A DNA stretch of 64,000 nt. Origin: JAJPXC01 sp964510535. GTDB taxonomy: Bacteria; Bacteroidota; Bacteroidia; Bacteroidales; Muribaculaceae. Below the pieces are notes generated by a model. The model was not told where the DNA came from, did no database searches, and worked only from the letters and a program-made list of their open reading frames with translations. Every line of letters starts with the position of its first letter. The first letter of the stretch is position 1. A program made the translations under genes and the position numbers. Below are positions 1 to 8,928 of the stretch, in pieces. The stretch spans positions 31,335 to 95,334 of the forward strand of contig CAZECG010000008.1 in the NCBI GenBank assembly GCA_964510535.1, written 5' to 3'.

Positions 1-2127
1 TTTGTCATTCTCGGCAACAGACATCTGAATCTCCTTTATCGCCTGCGACATCTCCTTTGGCCCGAGATTATTTATGTCAAGCAATTGCATCTGTAACCCG
101 GATGTTAATCCAAGTCCGGGAATAGAGGGAGGATTCAACGAAAATATCACGGCTTCCTGAATATTGGCTGTCATTTCGTTAACTTTATCGACAACCGTGA
201 ATACACTGTGAGCACGCCCTTTGCGTTCATCCCATGGCTTCAAAACGACAAACATCGAACCGAGATTACTTCCTGCACCACCATCCATAAACGACATACC
301 AGAAATTGAAATCACATTCTCCACTTCAGGTAAAGTTCTAATCATACTGCTTACTTCTTTCACCACTTTGTCGGTCCGTTCAAGAGAAGCACCGGTCGGA
401 AGTTGTATTGATGTCAGGAAATAGCCCATATCCTCATCAGGTACATACGATGTCGGCCATTTCGTAAATCCCCAAAATGCTGCGATGCACAACACCACAT
501 AAATGGAAATCGCAACAAGCGGACGTTTCAAAAATCGCCTGACTATGGCCATATATCCTTTTAATGTAGCGGAAAATCCATTATTGAACCAACGATAGAT
601 AATAAAATCGCTCTGTTTGCTCGGTTTGAGGAATAATGAGCACATAGCTGGCGTGAAAGTCAAAGCGTTAAATCCGGAAAAAGCGGTAGACACGGCAATT
701 GTCACTGCGAACTGTTTATATAGCTCCCCCGTGATTCCACTGATAAAAGCGGTTGGGATAAATACCGCCAAGAGCACCAAGACTTCACCGATGACAGGAC
801 TCTGCAATTCGACCATTGCCTTTTCGGCCGCCTGTTTCGATGTCATGATTCGTTTGTCGACAAGTCGGGCGCAATCTTCCACCACGACAATTGCATCGTC
901 CACAACAATCGCAATCGCAAGCACAAGTCCAAACAGCGTCAATGTGTTGATTGTGAATCCCAATAGTTTCATTACGGCGAATGTAGTTATCAGAGACACA
1001 GGAATAGTCAGCATAGGAATGATTACAGCTCTCCAACTCTGAAGGAACAATAATATGACAAACATCACTATTAGGGTCGTTTCAACAAATGTCACAAGAA
1101 CTTCATCAATTGATGCTGTCACAAAACTTGTCGTATCCATTATGACGTTATAGTGTACACCTACGGGAAAATATGGCTCAAGGTCGGCTAATTTAGCTTT
1201 AACTCGATTAGCGACTTCAAGCGCATTGGCTCCGGGCAATTGATAGATGCCTATAAGCCCAGCATCTTTTCCCGAGACGTGCGATATGTTCCCATAACTT
1301 TCGCTGCCAAGTTCAATTTTAGCCACATCACGCAGTCTGAGAATACTGCCATCTGGATTAGTTCTCAATACGATATTCCCGAATTGACCGGGCGATTTCA
1401 AGCGTCCAAGGGATGTCAGTGTAAACTGAAATTCTTCTTTTGTAGTCTGAGGGGCAGCACCAACACTGCCTGCTGACACCTCCATATTCTGTGATTCAAT
1501 CGCAGCAATTACATCTTGTGGAGTCAATCCTCTGACTCGCATCAACTCCGGATCAAGCCAAACCCTCATACTATACTCACCAGCACCGAATGCACTCACT
1601 CTTCCCACTCCGTCAAGTCGTGCAAGTTCGTCCACGATATTGAGCTTTGCATAGTTCGTCAAATACAAAGCATCATATCTATTTGTTGAATCGCCTTCAA
1701 GCGCAATGAACAGAATGATATTGGTCGATTGAGACATAACAGATATGCCTTGCTGTTTTACGGCTGACGGCAGACTCGCTTCGGCCAACGCAATACGGTT
1801 TTGCACTTTGACCGTTGCCATATCAAGATTAGTGCCAATTTCAAACGTGATTGTAAGGTTGTAACTTCCATCACTTCCAGAACTTGAACTCATATACATC
1901 ATTCCTTCGACTCCATTGACCTGTTCCTCGATAGGTACTCCAATAGTTTCCGCCACGGTTTCCGCATCGGCACCGGGATACATGGCTGAGACTCGAACCG
2001 TGGGGGGCGTTATGTCTGGATATTGAGAAACCGGCAGATTATATACTGTCAATAGGCCGGCCAAGACCATTAATAATGCGATGACTGTCGCAAATATGGG
2101 TCTGTCTATGAAAAATTTTGAAAACAT
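1..2127 (-). CDS. RND-family efflux pump permease (AcrB-like), 3' end outside window
   Basis: Inner-membrane proton-driven pump of a tripartite multidrug efflux complex. The frame is open without a stop from the ATG at 2127 to base 1 (709 codons), about two thirds of a normal AcrB of roughly 1,040 residues; the rest lies outside the window. It starts MFSKFFIDRPIFATVIAL, the usual cytoplasmic end and first membrane helix, and continues with the porter-domain segment QYPDITPPTVRVSAMYPGAD. The fourth membrane helix holds VVDDAIVVVED, whose two aspartates carry the proton relay in this family. It is the last gene of the operon, 13 bp after the adaptor. Substrate cannot be read from sequence. Confidence 0.95.
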   Translation of the reverse strand, partial: MFSKFFIDRPIFATVIALLMVLAGLLTVYNLPVSQYPDITPPTVRVSAMYPGADAETVAETIGVPIEEQVNGVEGMMYMSSSSGSDGSYNLTITFEIGTNLDMATVKVQNRIALAEASLPSAVKQQGISVMSQSTNIILFIALEGDSTNRYDALYLTNYAKLNIVDELARLDGVGRVSAFGAGEYSMRVWLDPELMRVRGLTPQDVIAAIESQNMEVSAGSVGAAPQTTKEEFQFTLTSLGRLKSPGQFGNIVLRTNPDGSILRLRDVAKIELGSESYGNISHVSGKDAGLIGIYQLPGANALEVANRVKAKLADLEPYFPVGVHYNVIMDTTSFVTASIDEVLVTFVETTLIVMFVILLFLQSWRAVIIPMLTIPVSLITTFAVMKLLGFTINTLTLFGLVLAIAIVVDDAIVVVEDCARLVDKRIMTSKQAAEKAMVELQSPVIGEVLVLLAVFIPTAFISGITGELYKQFAVTIAVSTAFSGFNALTFTPAMCSLFLKPSKQSDFIIYRWFNNGFSATLKGYMAIVRRFLKRPLVAISIYVVLCIAAFWGFTKWPTSYVPDEDMGYFLTSIQLPTGASLERTDKVVKEVSSMIRTLPEVENVISISGMSFMDGGAGSNLGSMFVVLKPWDERKGRAHSVFTVVDKVNEMTANIQEAVIFSLNPPSIPGLGLTSGLQMQLLDINNLGPKEMSQAIKEIQMSVAENDK

Positions 2128-2140
2128 ATGGACAGGGTGG

Positions 2141-3253
2141 CTATTTAGTTAAAATCGGATTTACAGGCATTCCGTCTCTGACTTTAAGTAAAGCCTTTGT
2201 GACGTAACGTGATTGTGGCGTTATGCCCTTTGTCACGATTCGCATTGTGTCATTTACCAATTCACCGACCTCGATAGGAGTATATTTGACTTCGTTGGAA
2301 TCGTTCACGACATAAAGATATTTCCCGAGCTGATCTGTTCCGATTGAAGCGTCTTTTACAATAATCGCTTTAGGGGCCTTGGCATATGGCAAATGGATTT
2401 TAGCATACATCCCACTTTTGAGTTCACCGTATGGATTCTCTACTCTAACTCTTAACTTCAATGTACCCGTAGACGAATCTATTTCGGGAGACATATAATT
2501 AAGACTGCCGGTATAGGAGTGTGGCAAATCTTCGCTAAATGTCACGGGAATGTGATTGTAATCAATCGCTTCATTTTTTTGATTAACCATATCCAGATAT
2601 TGACTATCTTCTATGGAGAAATAAGCGTTGACATAATCATCATTGTAGATAGTCGCAAGTTTGACCGGAGTACCTGCGCCTCCAAGATATGCGCCATCGG
2701 AATAAGCCGATTTTGAAATATGCCCTGTAAACGGTGCCGTTATAGTACAATACCCCAAATTAGTCAAAGCCGATTGTAACGAAGCCTTAGCCTTCTGAAT
2801 CGATGCCGCACTCTCTTTCATCGCACTCTCCGCTTGAATGACATCCATCTGCGAAACCGCATCGCTCTCCAACGCTTTTTTCATCGCTTGATATTGGTTG
2901 GTGGCATATACGTTTGTAGCTTGAGCGGTTGATAACTGGGCTTTTGCTTGACTGACAGCATCGCGGTATTGAGAGTCCTCTATACGAAATAATACCATTC
3001 CTTTTTTTACTAATGAACCCGGATTATAACCTGAATAGAGCAGGTAACCATTGACCCTTGCCACGAGGTCTACCTCCCGGTAGGCGCTTAATGTACCGGG
3101 ATACTCTTTATGCAATACCACAGAGTCAACCACGGGTAAAGCCACATCAACCCTGACTACCTCTTTATGATTGTCAGAGTGCTTTTTTGAGCTTGTACAC
3201 GCCGACAGCAACACTGAAAGTGACGACATCGTTAAGATTATAAACTTATTCAT
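2141..3253 (-). CDS. RND efflux periplasmic adaptor lipoprotein (AcrA-like)
   Basis: Membrane fusion protein joining the inner-membrane pump to the outer-membrane channel. The 370-residue product begins with a lipoprotein signal ending LLSAC (Cys19), so it should be lipid-anchored facing the periplasm. A barrel-sandwich (lipoyl-like) half-motif follows at about residues 58-90 (GYNPGSLVKKGMVLF), then an alternating Ala/Gln-rich hairpin coiled coil at about 95-165, the second lipoyl half (TITAPFTGHIS) and a beta-barrel region. Length and order match the HlyD/AcrA family. It sits 38 bp after the channel gene and 13 bp before the pump gene. Confidence 0.94.
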   Translation of the reverse strand: MNKFIILTMSSLSVLLSACTSSKKHSDNHKEVVRVDVALPVVDSVVLHKEYPGTLSAYREVDLVARVNGYLLYSGYNPGSLVKKGMVLFRIEDSQYRDAVSQAKAQLSTAQATNVYATNQYQAMKKALESDAVSQMDVIQAESAMKESAASIQKAKASLQSALTNLGYCTITAPFTGHISKSAYSDGAYLGGAGTPVKLATIYNDDYVNAYFSIEDSQYLDMVNQKNEAIDYNHIPVTFSEDLPHSYTGSLNYMSPEIDSSTGTLKLRVRVENPYGELKSGMYAKIHLPYAKAPKAIIVKDASIGTDQLGKYLYVVNDSNEVKYTPIEVGELVNDTMRIVTKGITPQSRYVTKALLKVRDGMPVNPILTK

Positions 3254-3291
3254 ATCCGTGATTATATATTTGAATTAATAGACCAAATGGC

Positions 3292-4713
3292 TTATAGCCT
3301 TGTAACATCCCATCCGCCTCCGAGAGCCACATAAAGTTTGACCAAGGATGATAGGGCGGTGCCTTTGGCCACAACGCTTCGGTCCTGATATTCAAGGAGC
3401 GACATCTGTGCGGTTACGACGTTGTTGAACGAAGTCAACCCCCTTTTATATAAATCCACCGATAAATCAAGAGCCCGCTTACTTTGGTCAATAACCTCTT
3501 GGATATCGTTGATTTGCCTTATCGCAGTTAAGTAGATAAACATTGCGTTGTCAGTCTCCTCAACTGCGGTCATGACGATCTGATTATAGTTGTCTATGCC
3601 GATTTGCATTTGTTCTCGTGCACCGGCCACCCTGTATTTGCGCTGTAATCCATCAAAAACAGTCCAAGATAGGGTTGGAGCTATGCTATAGGTGAAACTT
3701 TCAGTTTTTAATAAATTCTTAGCGGAATGGGCGGCAGTGCCGATTGAGCCGTTCAGTGACAATGTCGGTAAAAAATCTTTTTTTGCGACACCGATAGCGT
3801 CTGCATACGACGCAAGTTCTTTTTCAGCCTGAACCACGTCGGGTCGTCGCCGTAATAACTCCATAGGAATGCCTGTTCCGACAATCCGCCTATAATCGGG
3901 AAGAGCTTTTGGCTGACTTAATTCATTGTAAACAACATGAGGGTAACAGCCTATGAGTAAGGCTATGGAATTAATGGCAGTGTGAATAGAATTTTCAAGA
4001 GAAGGGATTGTTGCCTTGGTTGAATTATACACAATCAAAGCCTGCGAAACATCAAGATCCGACGCAAGCCCGGCCTCTTTTCGAGCTTCTGTGAGTTTTA
4101 CTATTCTCGCTTGACTATCAAGATGCTCGTTGGCGACAGCAAGTTCTGCCTGCCATGTCCGCAATTGTATGTAATTTGAGGCGATTTGGCCGCAAAGGCT
4201 GACCATCGCTCCTGCATACTCGGCTTTTGTGGCCTGCAATTGAGATTTTTTTTGATTGACTCCAGCTCTGATTTTTCCAAATAAATCAATTTCCCAGCTT
4301 AAGTCAAATCCTAATGAAAATTCAGATGTGCGTGACGCTTTGCCATGAGAATCATATACAAGCCCCGTCGTCTGATTTTTAGACCAACCGCCATTTAAAT
4401 TCACTACGGGATAATAAGATGATTGCGCCATTTTCATGGCATTGTGGGCTATTTCAATCCTTCGCGAAGCAATCAGCAGATTATAGTTGTTTTTAACACC
4501 TTCTTTTATTAGGGAATTAAGTATAGAATCGTTTAGTGTCTGCCACCAATCATCGTCGGTCGGGATTGTCTGATCAAACCGACTATCAAAAATCCACGAC
4601 TGTGGCAGCGAGTCGTTTAGATACTTTTCTGAGGGCTGTGCGCTAACATTGAGCGAGATTGAAGCACACGCAGTTATAATTGATAGTCGAAATAATTTTA
4701 GTGTCAGAGGCAT
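3292..4713 (-). CDS. Outer-membrane efflux channel (TolC/NodT family)
   Basis: Trimeric outer-membrane exit duct of the efflux complex. The 473-residue product has a Sec signal peptide (cleavage probably after NVSA, about residue 25) with no lipobox cysteine. Two repeated OEP halves follow. Family hallmarks are visible: GLASDLDVSQA in the first half and LLRRRPDVVQAEKELASYA, then IGVAKKDFLPTLSLNGSIG, which form the start of the second half. It is the first gene of the operon, an order (channel-adaptor-pump) less common than adaptor-pump-channel. Its start codon lies inside the inverted repeat listed separately. No regulator gene is adjacent. Confidence 0.93.
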   Translation of the reverse strand: MPLTLKLFRLSIITACASISLNVSAQPSEKYLNDSLPQSWIFDSRFDQTIPTDDDWWQTLNDSILNSLIKEGVKNNYNLLIASRRIEIAHNAMKMAQSSYYPVVNLNGGWSKNQTTGLVYDSHGKASRTSEFSLGFDLSWEIDLFGKIRAGVNQKKSQLQATKAEYAGAMVSLCGQIASNYIQLRTWQAELAVANEHLDSQARIVKLTEARKEAGLASDLDVSQALIVYNSTKATIPSLENSIHTAINSIALLIGCYPHVVYNELSQPKALPDYRRIVGTGIPMELLRRRPDVVQAEKELASYADAIGVAKKDFLPTLSLNGSIGTAAHSAKNLLKTESFTYSIAPTLSWTVFDGLQRKYRVAGAREQMQIGIDNYNQIVMTAVEETDNAMFIYLTAIRQINDIQEVIDQSKRALDLSVDLYKRGLTSFNNVVTAQMSLLEYQDRSVVAKGTALSSLVKLYVALGGGWDVTRL

Positions 4714-4760
4714 AATACTTGATAATAGAATAGAACTACAGTATTATAACCCTCTGACAC
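4701..4760 (-). promoter_or_regulatory. Inverted repeat / hairpin enclosing the start codon of the efflux operon
   Basis: Seen directly: GTGTCAGAGG (4701-4710) pairs perfectly with CCTCTGACAC (4751-4760), and inside it ATAATACT (4712-4719) pairs perfectly with AGTATTAT (4740-4747), leaving a 20-nt loop. The two stems are separated by 1 and 3 nt. The channel gene's ATG (4713-4711) falls in the mRNA's 3' arm, so the folded leader would hide the start codon and codons 2-4. The same symmetry could instead be a DNA operator. Which one is inference. Confidence 0.6.
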
Positions 4761-4807
4761 CTAAAGTCGTTTAAAGCAAATTCAGAAGTTAACCAATTTT
4801 ATCTTAA

Positions 4808-6652
4808 TCATGTGTTTGTTTGACGTTTTATATGCCATATAGTCCCCTCAATCAGTGACACCCACACGTCACCTGTAAACGGGTCAATATCAATTCCATT
4901 AATTTCTGAGACTCCGATAGGGTAGCTAAACAATATTGAATGGTCTGAAGCACTAATCGCAGTCAGTATACCTCGACGCGACCCGGAATAAATCACACCA
5001 TCTGTTTCCGCAACTATACAAGGTGCATGGTCATATCCGATACCCATATCTACAATCCATTTTTCTGTGAATACGGGAGTGGTTAAGTCTACCGCAACAA
5101 GCTCGCCATCCATTGTTTTGGCATAAGCGGTCAGACCATCTTCACTGATTCCAAGACTCTCACGATATTTATGTGAGTTATCCCGCCACAAAGTCTTCCC
5201 GCTACTGAGTTCTATGGCAGTCATATAACGGTCGGGCGCAACAATGATTATACGCTCACCATTGCAAACCGGCACTACGTTTCCCGGGCCAAGCATATTG
5301 GCGGGCTTTCCGTTGTCCCATTTCCACCGCAAAGTTCCATGATTCTTATCAAGACAATATAGATGGGTATCCCATGCTCCGAAAATAAGATTGTCTCTTA
5401 CAATTATCGGTGAAGCCTGACAGTAGTTGCCGATTGAGTCAAAACTCCATACTAAATTTCCTGATGCCAAATCCCATTTTTCCATTTTCTTATAACCGCC
5501 TTGATAAAGCATTCCATTCTCGACAATCCCATCCGCCACATACGGGCCTACAGATTTGTACTCCGACAGTTTGTTCCCATCAGAGCTGTCTGCTACAATC
5601 AATCGTTTGTCGGCGGTCGGGATGGCGATACGTCCATTTGACACGGATAGCCTTGAAAACAGCGAAGCATCCGTCAATATTTCCCAACGACAATTGCCGC
5701 TATTTTTAGAGACTGATTTTGCCAATCCCAAAGAATTGCCAAAATAGATGTTATCTGAATCAAAACCTAAACGAGTAAAAATAGACGCACTATCAGTCCA
5801 CACTTTTTCAATAGTCCAGCCTGATGGAATTGAACTGTGCGATGTTTCTTTGGCAATGCTATCCCTTATTTTGTCGATTGGAGCCTCTGCTCTTGCCGCT
5901 ACGCCATGGATGCGCTCGGCAGGGAGTCCTAATCTTTTTTGATAAAACAGTACTGAATCTGGGGTTACATCCATTATCGTATAACCGAAATCACCGTTTT
6001 TTCGGTCAAGAGACCTAACCATCATACACTCGATTCCGCCACAATTATAAGGGGCGTTTTTATGATAATGGCCATTAACGTGTATTACAGTGGGATAACA
6101 CTCCAAAATAGAAGCGTAATCAGCGTAATTGTCCAAATCATTGCTCAATGGGTAATGATTGAACGACACGACCTTTTTACCATCAACAGCCCTCTGCGAC
6201 AATGTTGATGATAGCCAATGGAGGTCTTCTTGCTTTATGTGTCCGTCTCCCATTTTCATATATGGGCCGCAATTAATGCCAACGATAACCAAGGAGTCAG
6301 TCTCGGTGACAAATCGATCGTTGCCCCAAAGCTCTATAAACGTTTTTGTCGCGCTCTGTGACCAATTGTTTTCATGGTTACCGGGTAAAATGTAGCTTGG
6401 TTTTATGAGGTGGTCAAGTATGCCTTTTACGTTTGTCAATTGCTCATCAGAGCCTTCATTTGTTAAGTCCCCATTGACGACAACCATGTCCACATCGGAT
6501 AAACTGTTGATTTCTGCCACGGCTGTTTTCAGCTTTGATTCGCATTCGTTCCCTGGCGTAACATGAATGTCACTAAGAATCGCAATGCGTGTCGCACCCG
6601 CTAAAAATGAAACGCATAATAACGCCTCGACACATACTACTCTCAAATTCAT
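4808..6652 (-). CDS. Secreted metallophosphoesterase fused to a PQQ-type beta-propeller
   Basis: Predicted exported two-domain protein of 614 residues. After a signal peptide (ending near AGATR, about residue 22) there is a calcineurin-like phosphoesterase domain with its metal-binding blocks in order: SDIH, NGDLTNEG, PGNHEN, FNHYPLS and VNGHYHKN, reaching to about residue 200. The second half, about 290-610, is built of repeats such as GKTLWRDNS, GTLRWKWDNG and GNLVWSFDS, typical of PQQ/WD40-like propellers. The metal ligands look intact, so catalysis is likely; the substrate is unknown. It has no same-operon partner of clear function, and lies 82 bp downstream of nothing obvious: the next gene upstream, yqgE, ends at 6735. 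Confidence 0.85.
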   Translation of the reverse strand: MNLRVVCVEALLCVSFLAGATRIAILSDIHVTPGNECESKLKTAVAEINSLSDVDMVVVNGDLTNEGSDEQLTNVKGILDHLIKPSYILPGNHENNWSQSATKTFIELWGNDRFVTETDSLVIVGINCGPYMKMGDGHIKQEDLHWLSSTLSQRAVDGKKVVSFNHYPLSNDLDNYADYASILECYPTVIHVNGHYHKNAPYNCGGIECMMVRSLDRKNGDFGYTIMDVTPDSVLFYQKRLGLPAERIHGVAARAEAPIDKIRDSIAKETSHSSIPSGWTIEKVWTDSASIFTRLGFDSDNIYFGNSLGLAKSVSKNSGNCRWEILTDASLFSRLSVSNGRIAIPTADKRLIVADSSDGNKLSEYKSVGPYVADGIVENGMLYQGGYKKMEKWDLASGNLVWSFDSIGNYCQASPIIVRDNLIFGAWDTHLYCLDKNHGTLRWKWDNGKPANMLGPGNVVPVCNGERIIIVAPDRYMTAIELSSGKTLWRDNSHKYRESLGISEDGLTAYAKTMDGELVAVDLTTPVFTEKWIVDMGIGYDHAPCIVAETDGVIYSGSRRGILTAISASDHSILFSYPIGVSEINGIDIDPFTGDVWVSLIEGTIWHIKRQTNT

Positions 6653-6734
6653 AACTGTTCTATATATTTTAAACTTGTTTATGGCTTAGTACTGATTGCG
6701 TTTAATCAAACAACTTTTAAATCATACCAAAAAA

Positions 6735-7343
6735 CTAATTGACCTGCGGGTTTTGAGGGTGATAGAGCCAGCCGCGGTAAGGGCGGCCCATTGAACGCAC
6801 AGTGCGGTGCCAGTAGCCATCATCGCCACCGACAAGCAGGTAACTGATGTCGGGAATCGGAGTGACAGCCCACACATTTTTACTTAATTCGCCATCGAGC
6901 TGCTCTACGCCCCATCCGCTATAACCGATGAAGAAACGTACGTTCCCATCAATAGGATACCCTGAATTGACATAGTCAATCATGACGCCAAAATCTCCTC
7001 CAATCCATAACCCCGGAACAATTTCTTTGCTATTAGGTATTAAATTCCCGAGACGATGGATGAAATAGAGTCTGTCGCACGATAGCGGGCCTCCGCAAAA
7101 CACCGTGATGTCCGCCTCTCTGTCAACTGATTCCACAAGCTCACAAAGAGAATAGGCCGTTGGTTTATTCAATACAATTCCCATCGCTTCTTGCCGGGGT
7201 TCATAATCGACAAGACATATAACAGAATGATTGAAATACTGTTCTTTCAAGAACGGCTCAGAGACGAGCAATGACCCGCGCCGAGGTGTACCGCTGTCAA
7301 TTTCGATATTAAAAAGTAATGATTGTAAATCTATCATTTTCAA
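6735..7343 (-). CDS. YqgE/AlgH family protein (UPF0301, DUF179)
   Basis: A 202-residue cytosolic protein of the widespread but poorly understood YqgE/AlgH family. Recognisable blocks are RGSLLVSEPFLKEQYFNHSV near the N-terminus, MGIVLNKPT, the FCGGPLSCDRLYFIHR block and FFIGYSGWGVEQLDGEL. Length is normal for the family (about 190-200). The start could be Met1 or Met3 (MIDLQSLL); both fit. The biochemical role is not established in any relative I know, so no function is assigned. It follows rodA on the same strand after a 115-bp gap and may be a separate unit. Confidence 0.9.
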   Translation of the reverse strand: MKMIDLQSLLFNIEIDSGTPRRGSLLVSEPFLKEQYFNHSVICLVDYEPRQEAMGIVLNKPTAYSLCELVESVDREADITVFCGGPLSCDRLYFIHRLGNLIPNSKEIVPGLWIGGDFGVMIDYVNSGYPIDGNVRFFIGYSGWGVEQLDGELSKNVWAVTPIPDISYLLVGGDDGYWHRTVRSMGRPYRGWLYHPQNPQVN

Positions 7344-7458
7344 GAGAGAGAGTAATATGTTATGGGGTTAGATTTTATTATGCACAACTAAGTTAGTGAA
7401 AAATATCGGAATACAACGCAAATTTTACCTAAATGTTTAAGCGACGACCCGACTGATT

Positions 7459-8928
7459 CTAAAAATTACGAGATTGACCTCTGCGAGCAGCATCTATACG
7501 CAGCAAAATGAAAAGTAACAGAGTGAAACCGAGTAGAGACGAACCACCGTAACTGAAAAACGGCAGCGGGATTCCAATAACAGGGCATAAACCTATGACC
7601 ATTCCGATGTTGATACAGAAATGGAAAATGAATATGCTTGCCACGCAATAGGCATACACTCGACCAAATACTGACGGCTGACGTTCTGCGAGACTTATAA
7701 CGCGAAGTGTTAATATTATGAACAATAACATAACCGTTGTAGTCCCGATAAAACCTTCCTCCTCGCCGATTGTACAAAAAATGAAGTCAGTATGCTGTTC
7801 CGGCACATATTTCAATTTAGTCTGTGTCCCTTTCAAAAATCCTTTCCCGGCAAAACCGCCCGAACCGATAGCAATTTTAGACTGATTGACATTGTAGCCA
7901 GCTTTCCTTAAATCTTGTTCCAACCCAAGGGTAACCTTAATGCGCATCTGTTGGTGGTTTTCAAGCACATTATTGAACACATAATTTACCGAAAACAGGA
8001 ACAATACCGACAGGGCAACGGTGGAAAATGTTATGAGTATTTTCTTGGAGCGAGTCTTAAGGAACTCTATTATACAATATGTAGATGCAACGCCAATAAC
8101 CACGCCAAAATACCAGTAACCGGGAATCGCCACCCCACACCAGCAAAGAATTGTCGCAATAACACCCGTACATACAAACCAAATTAAAACGTTTCGAGCT
8201 GCCACTATATTGCGGCAATACACCAAGAGCATCGAAACCGTGGTAATCATTATCATGACGAATACAGCAAACTCCCCAGTGGTAATTCCCATTGTAAATG
8301 TCTCTGAAAATTTAACGGTTACCACGAATATAACAATCGCAAAAGCCGCTGCAAGAAGAACCAACCCGCTCATGCCTTCGCGATACAACACAAAAAACAA
8401 TGCGAGGTAAGCCAAAGCCGAGCCGGTTTCACGTTGTGCGAGAATGAGCACGATAGGGAGGAATATGACAGCTAACGCCCTGACATAGTTGCCGCCGCTG
8501 GCATTTAGAGAGAAATTATATCCACTGAATAGCTTGGCGAGAGCTAACGATGTCGCAAATTTGGCGAACTCTGCCGGTTGAATCGAAATCGGACCAAGCA
8601 CAATCCATGATCGCGACCCTTTAATATCGGGAGCGATGAATATCGTGACCACAAGAATGAACACCATAGCCACATATATCGGATAAGCGTATGTCTCATA
8701 CATACGGGCATCTATGAGGAGTAAAACGAATCCGACAGCAAGGCTGACAAAAACCCACCTTATCTGTTTACCCGAAAACTCATTAAAATCAAATATGCTC
8801 GAATTGTCAAAGTCATAACTCGCAGCATAGATGCTTATAGCTCCCGCAATCACGAGAAGCAGATATATGATGACTGTGAACCAGTCGATATTGCGGAATG
8901 GCAATTCCTTAATGTTTCTTGACTCCAC
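7459..8928 (-). CDS. rodA: Rod shape-determining peptidoglycan polymerase RodA (SEDS family)
   Basis: Membrane glycosyltransferase that polymerises lipid II for cell elongation with its transpeptidase partner PBP2, encoded just upstream. The product is a polytopic SEDS protein, with family blocks KGSRSWIVLGPISIQPAEFAK and YVPEQHTDFIFCTIGEEEGF; the Asp in HTDF matches the catalytic residue of the family. It ends with the conserved LPFFSYGGSSLL block. I chose the GTG at 8928 (489 aa), giving an N-terminus VESRNIKELPFRNIDW as in relatives, with a 20-bp overlap with mrdA. An in-frame ATG at 9018 would add 30 unlikely residues deep inside mrdA. Confidence 0.95.
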   Translation of the reverse strand: MESRNIKELPFRNIDWFTVIIYLLLVIAGAISIYAASYDFDNSSIFDFNEFSGKQIRWVFVSLAVGFVLLLIDARMYETYAYPIYVAMVFILVVTIFIAPDIKGSRSWIVLGPISIQPAEFAKFATSLALAKLFSGYNFSLNASGGNYVRALAVIFLPIVLILAQRETGSALAYLALFFVLYREGMSGLVLLAAAFAIVIFVVTVKFSETFTMGITTGEFAVFVMIMITTVSMLLVYCRNIVAARNVLIWFVCTGVIATILCWCGVAIPGYWYFGVVIGVASTYCIIEFLKTRSKKILITFSTVALSVLFLFSVNYVFNNVLENHQQMRIKVTLGLEQDLRKAGYNVNQSKIAIGSGGFAGKGFLKGTQTKLKYVPEQHTDFIFCTIGEEEGFIGTTTVMLLFIILTLRVISLAERQPSVFGRVYAYCVASIFIFHFCINIGMVIGLCPVIGIPLPFFSYGGSSLLGFTLLLFILLRIDAARRGQSRNF

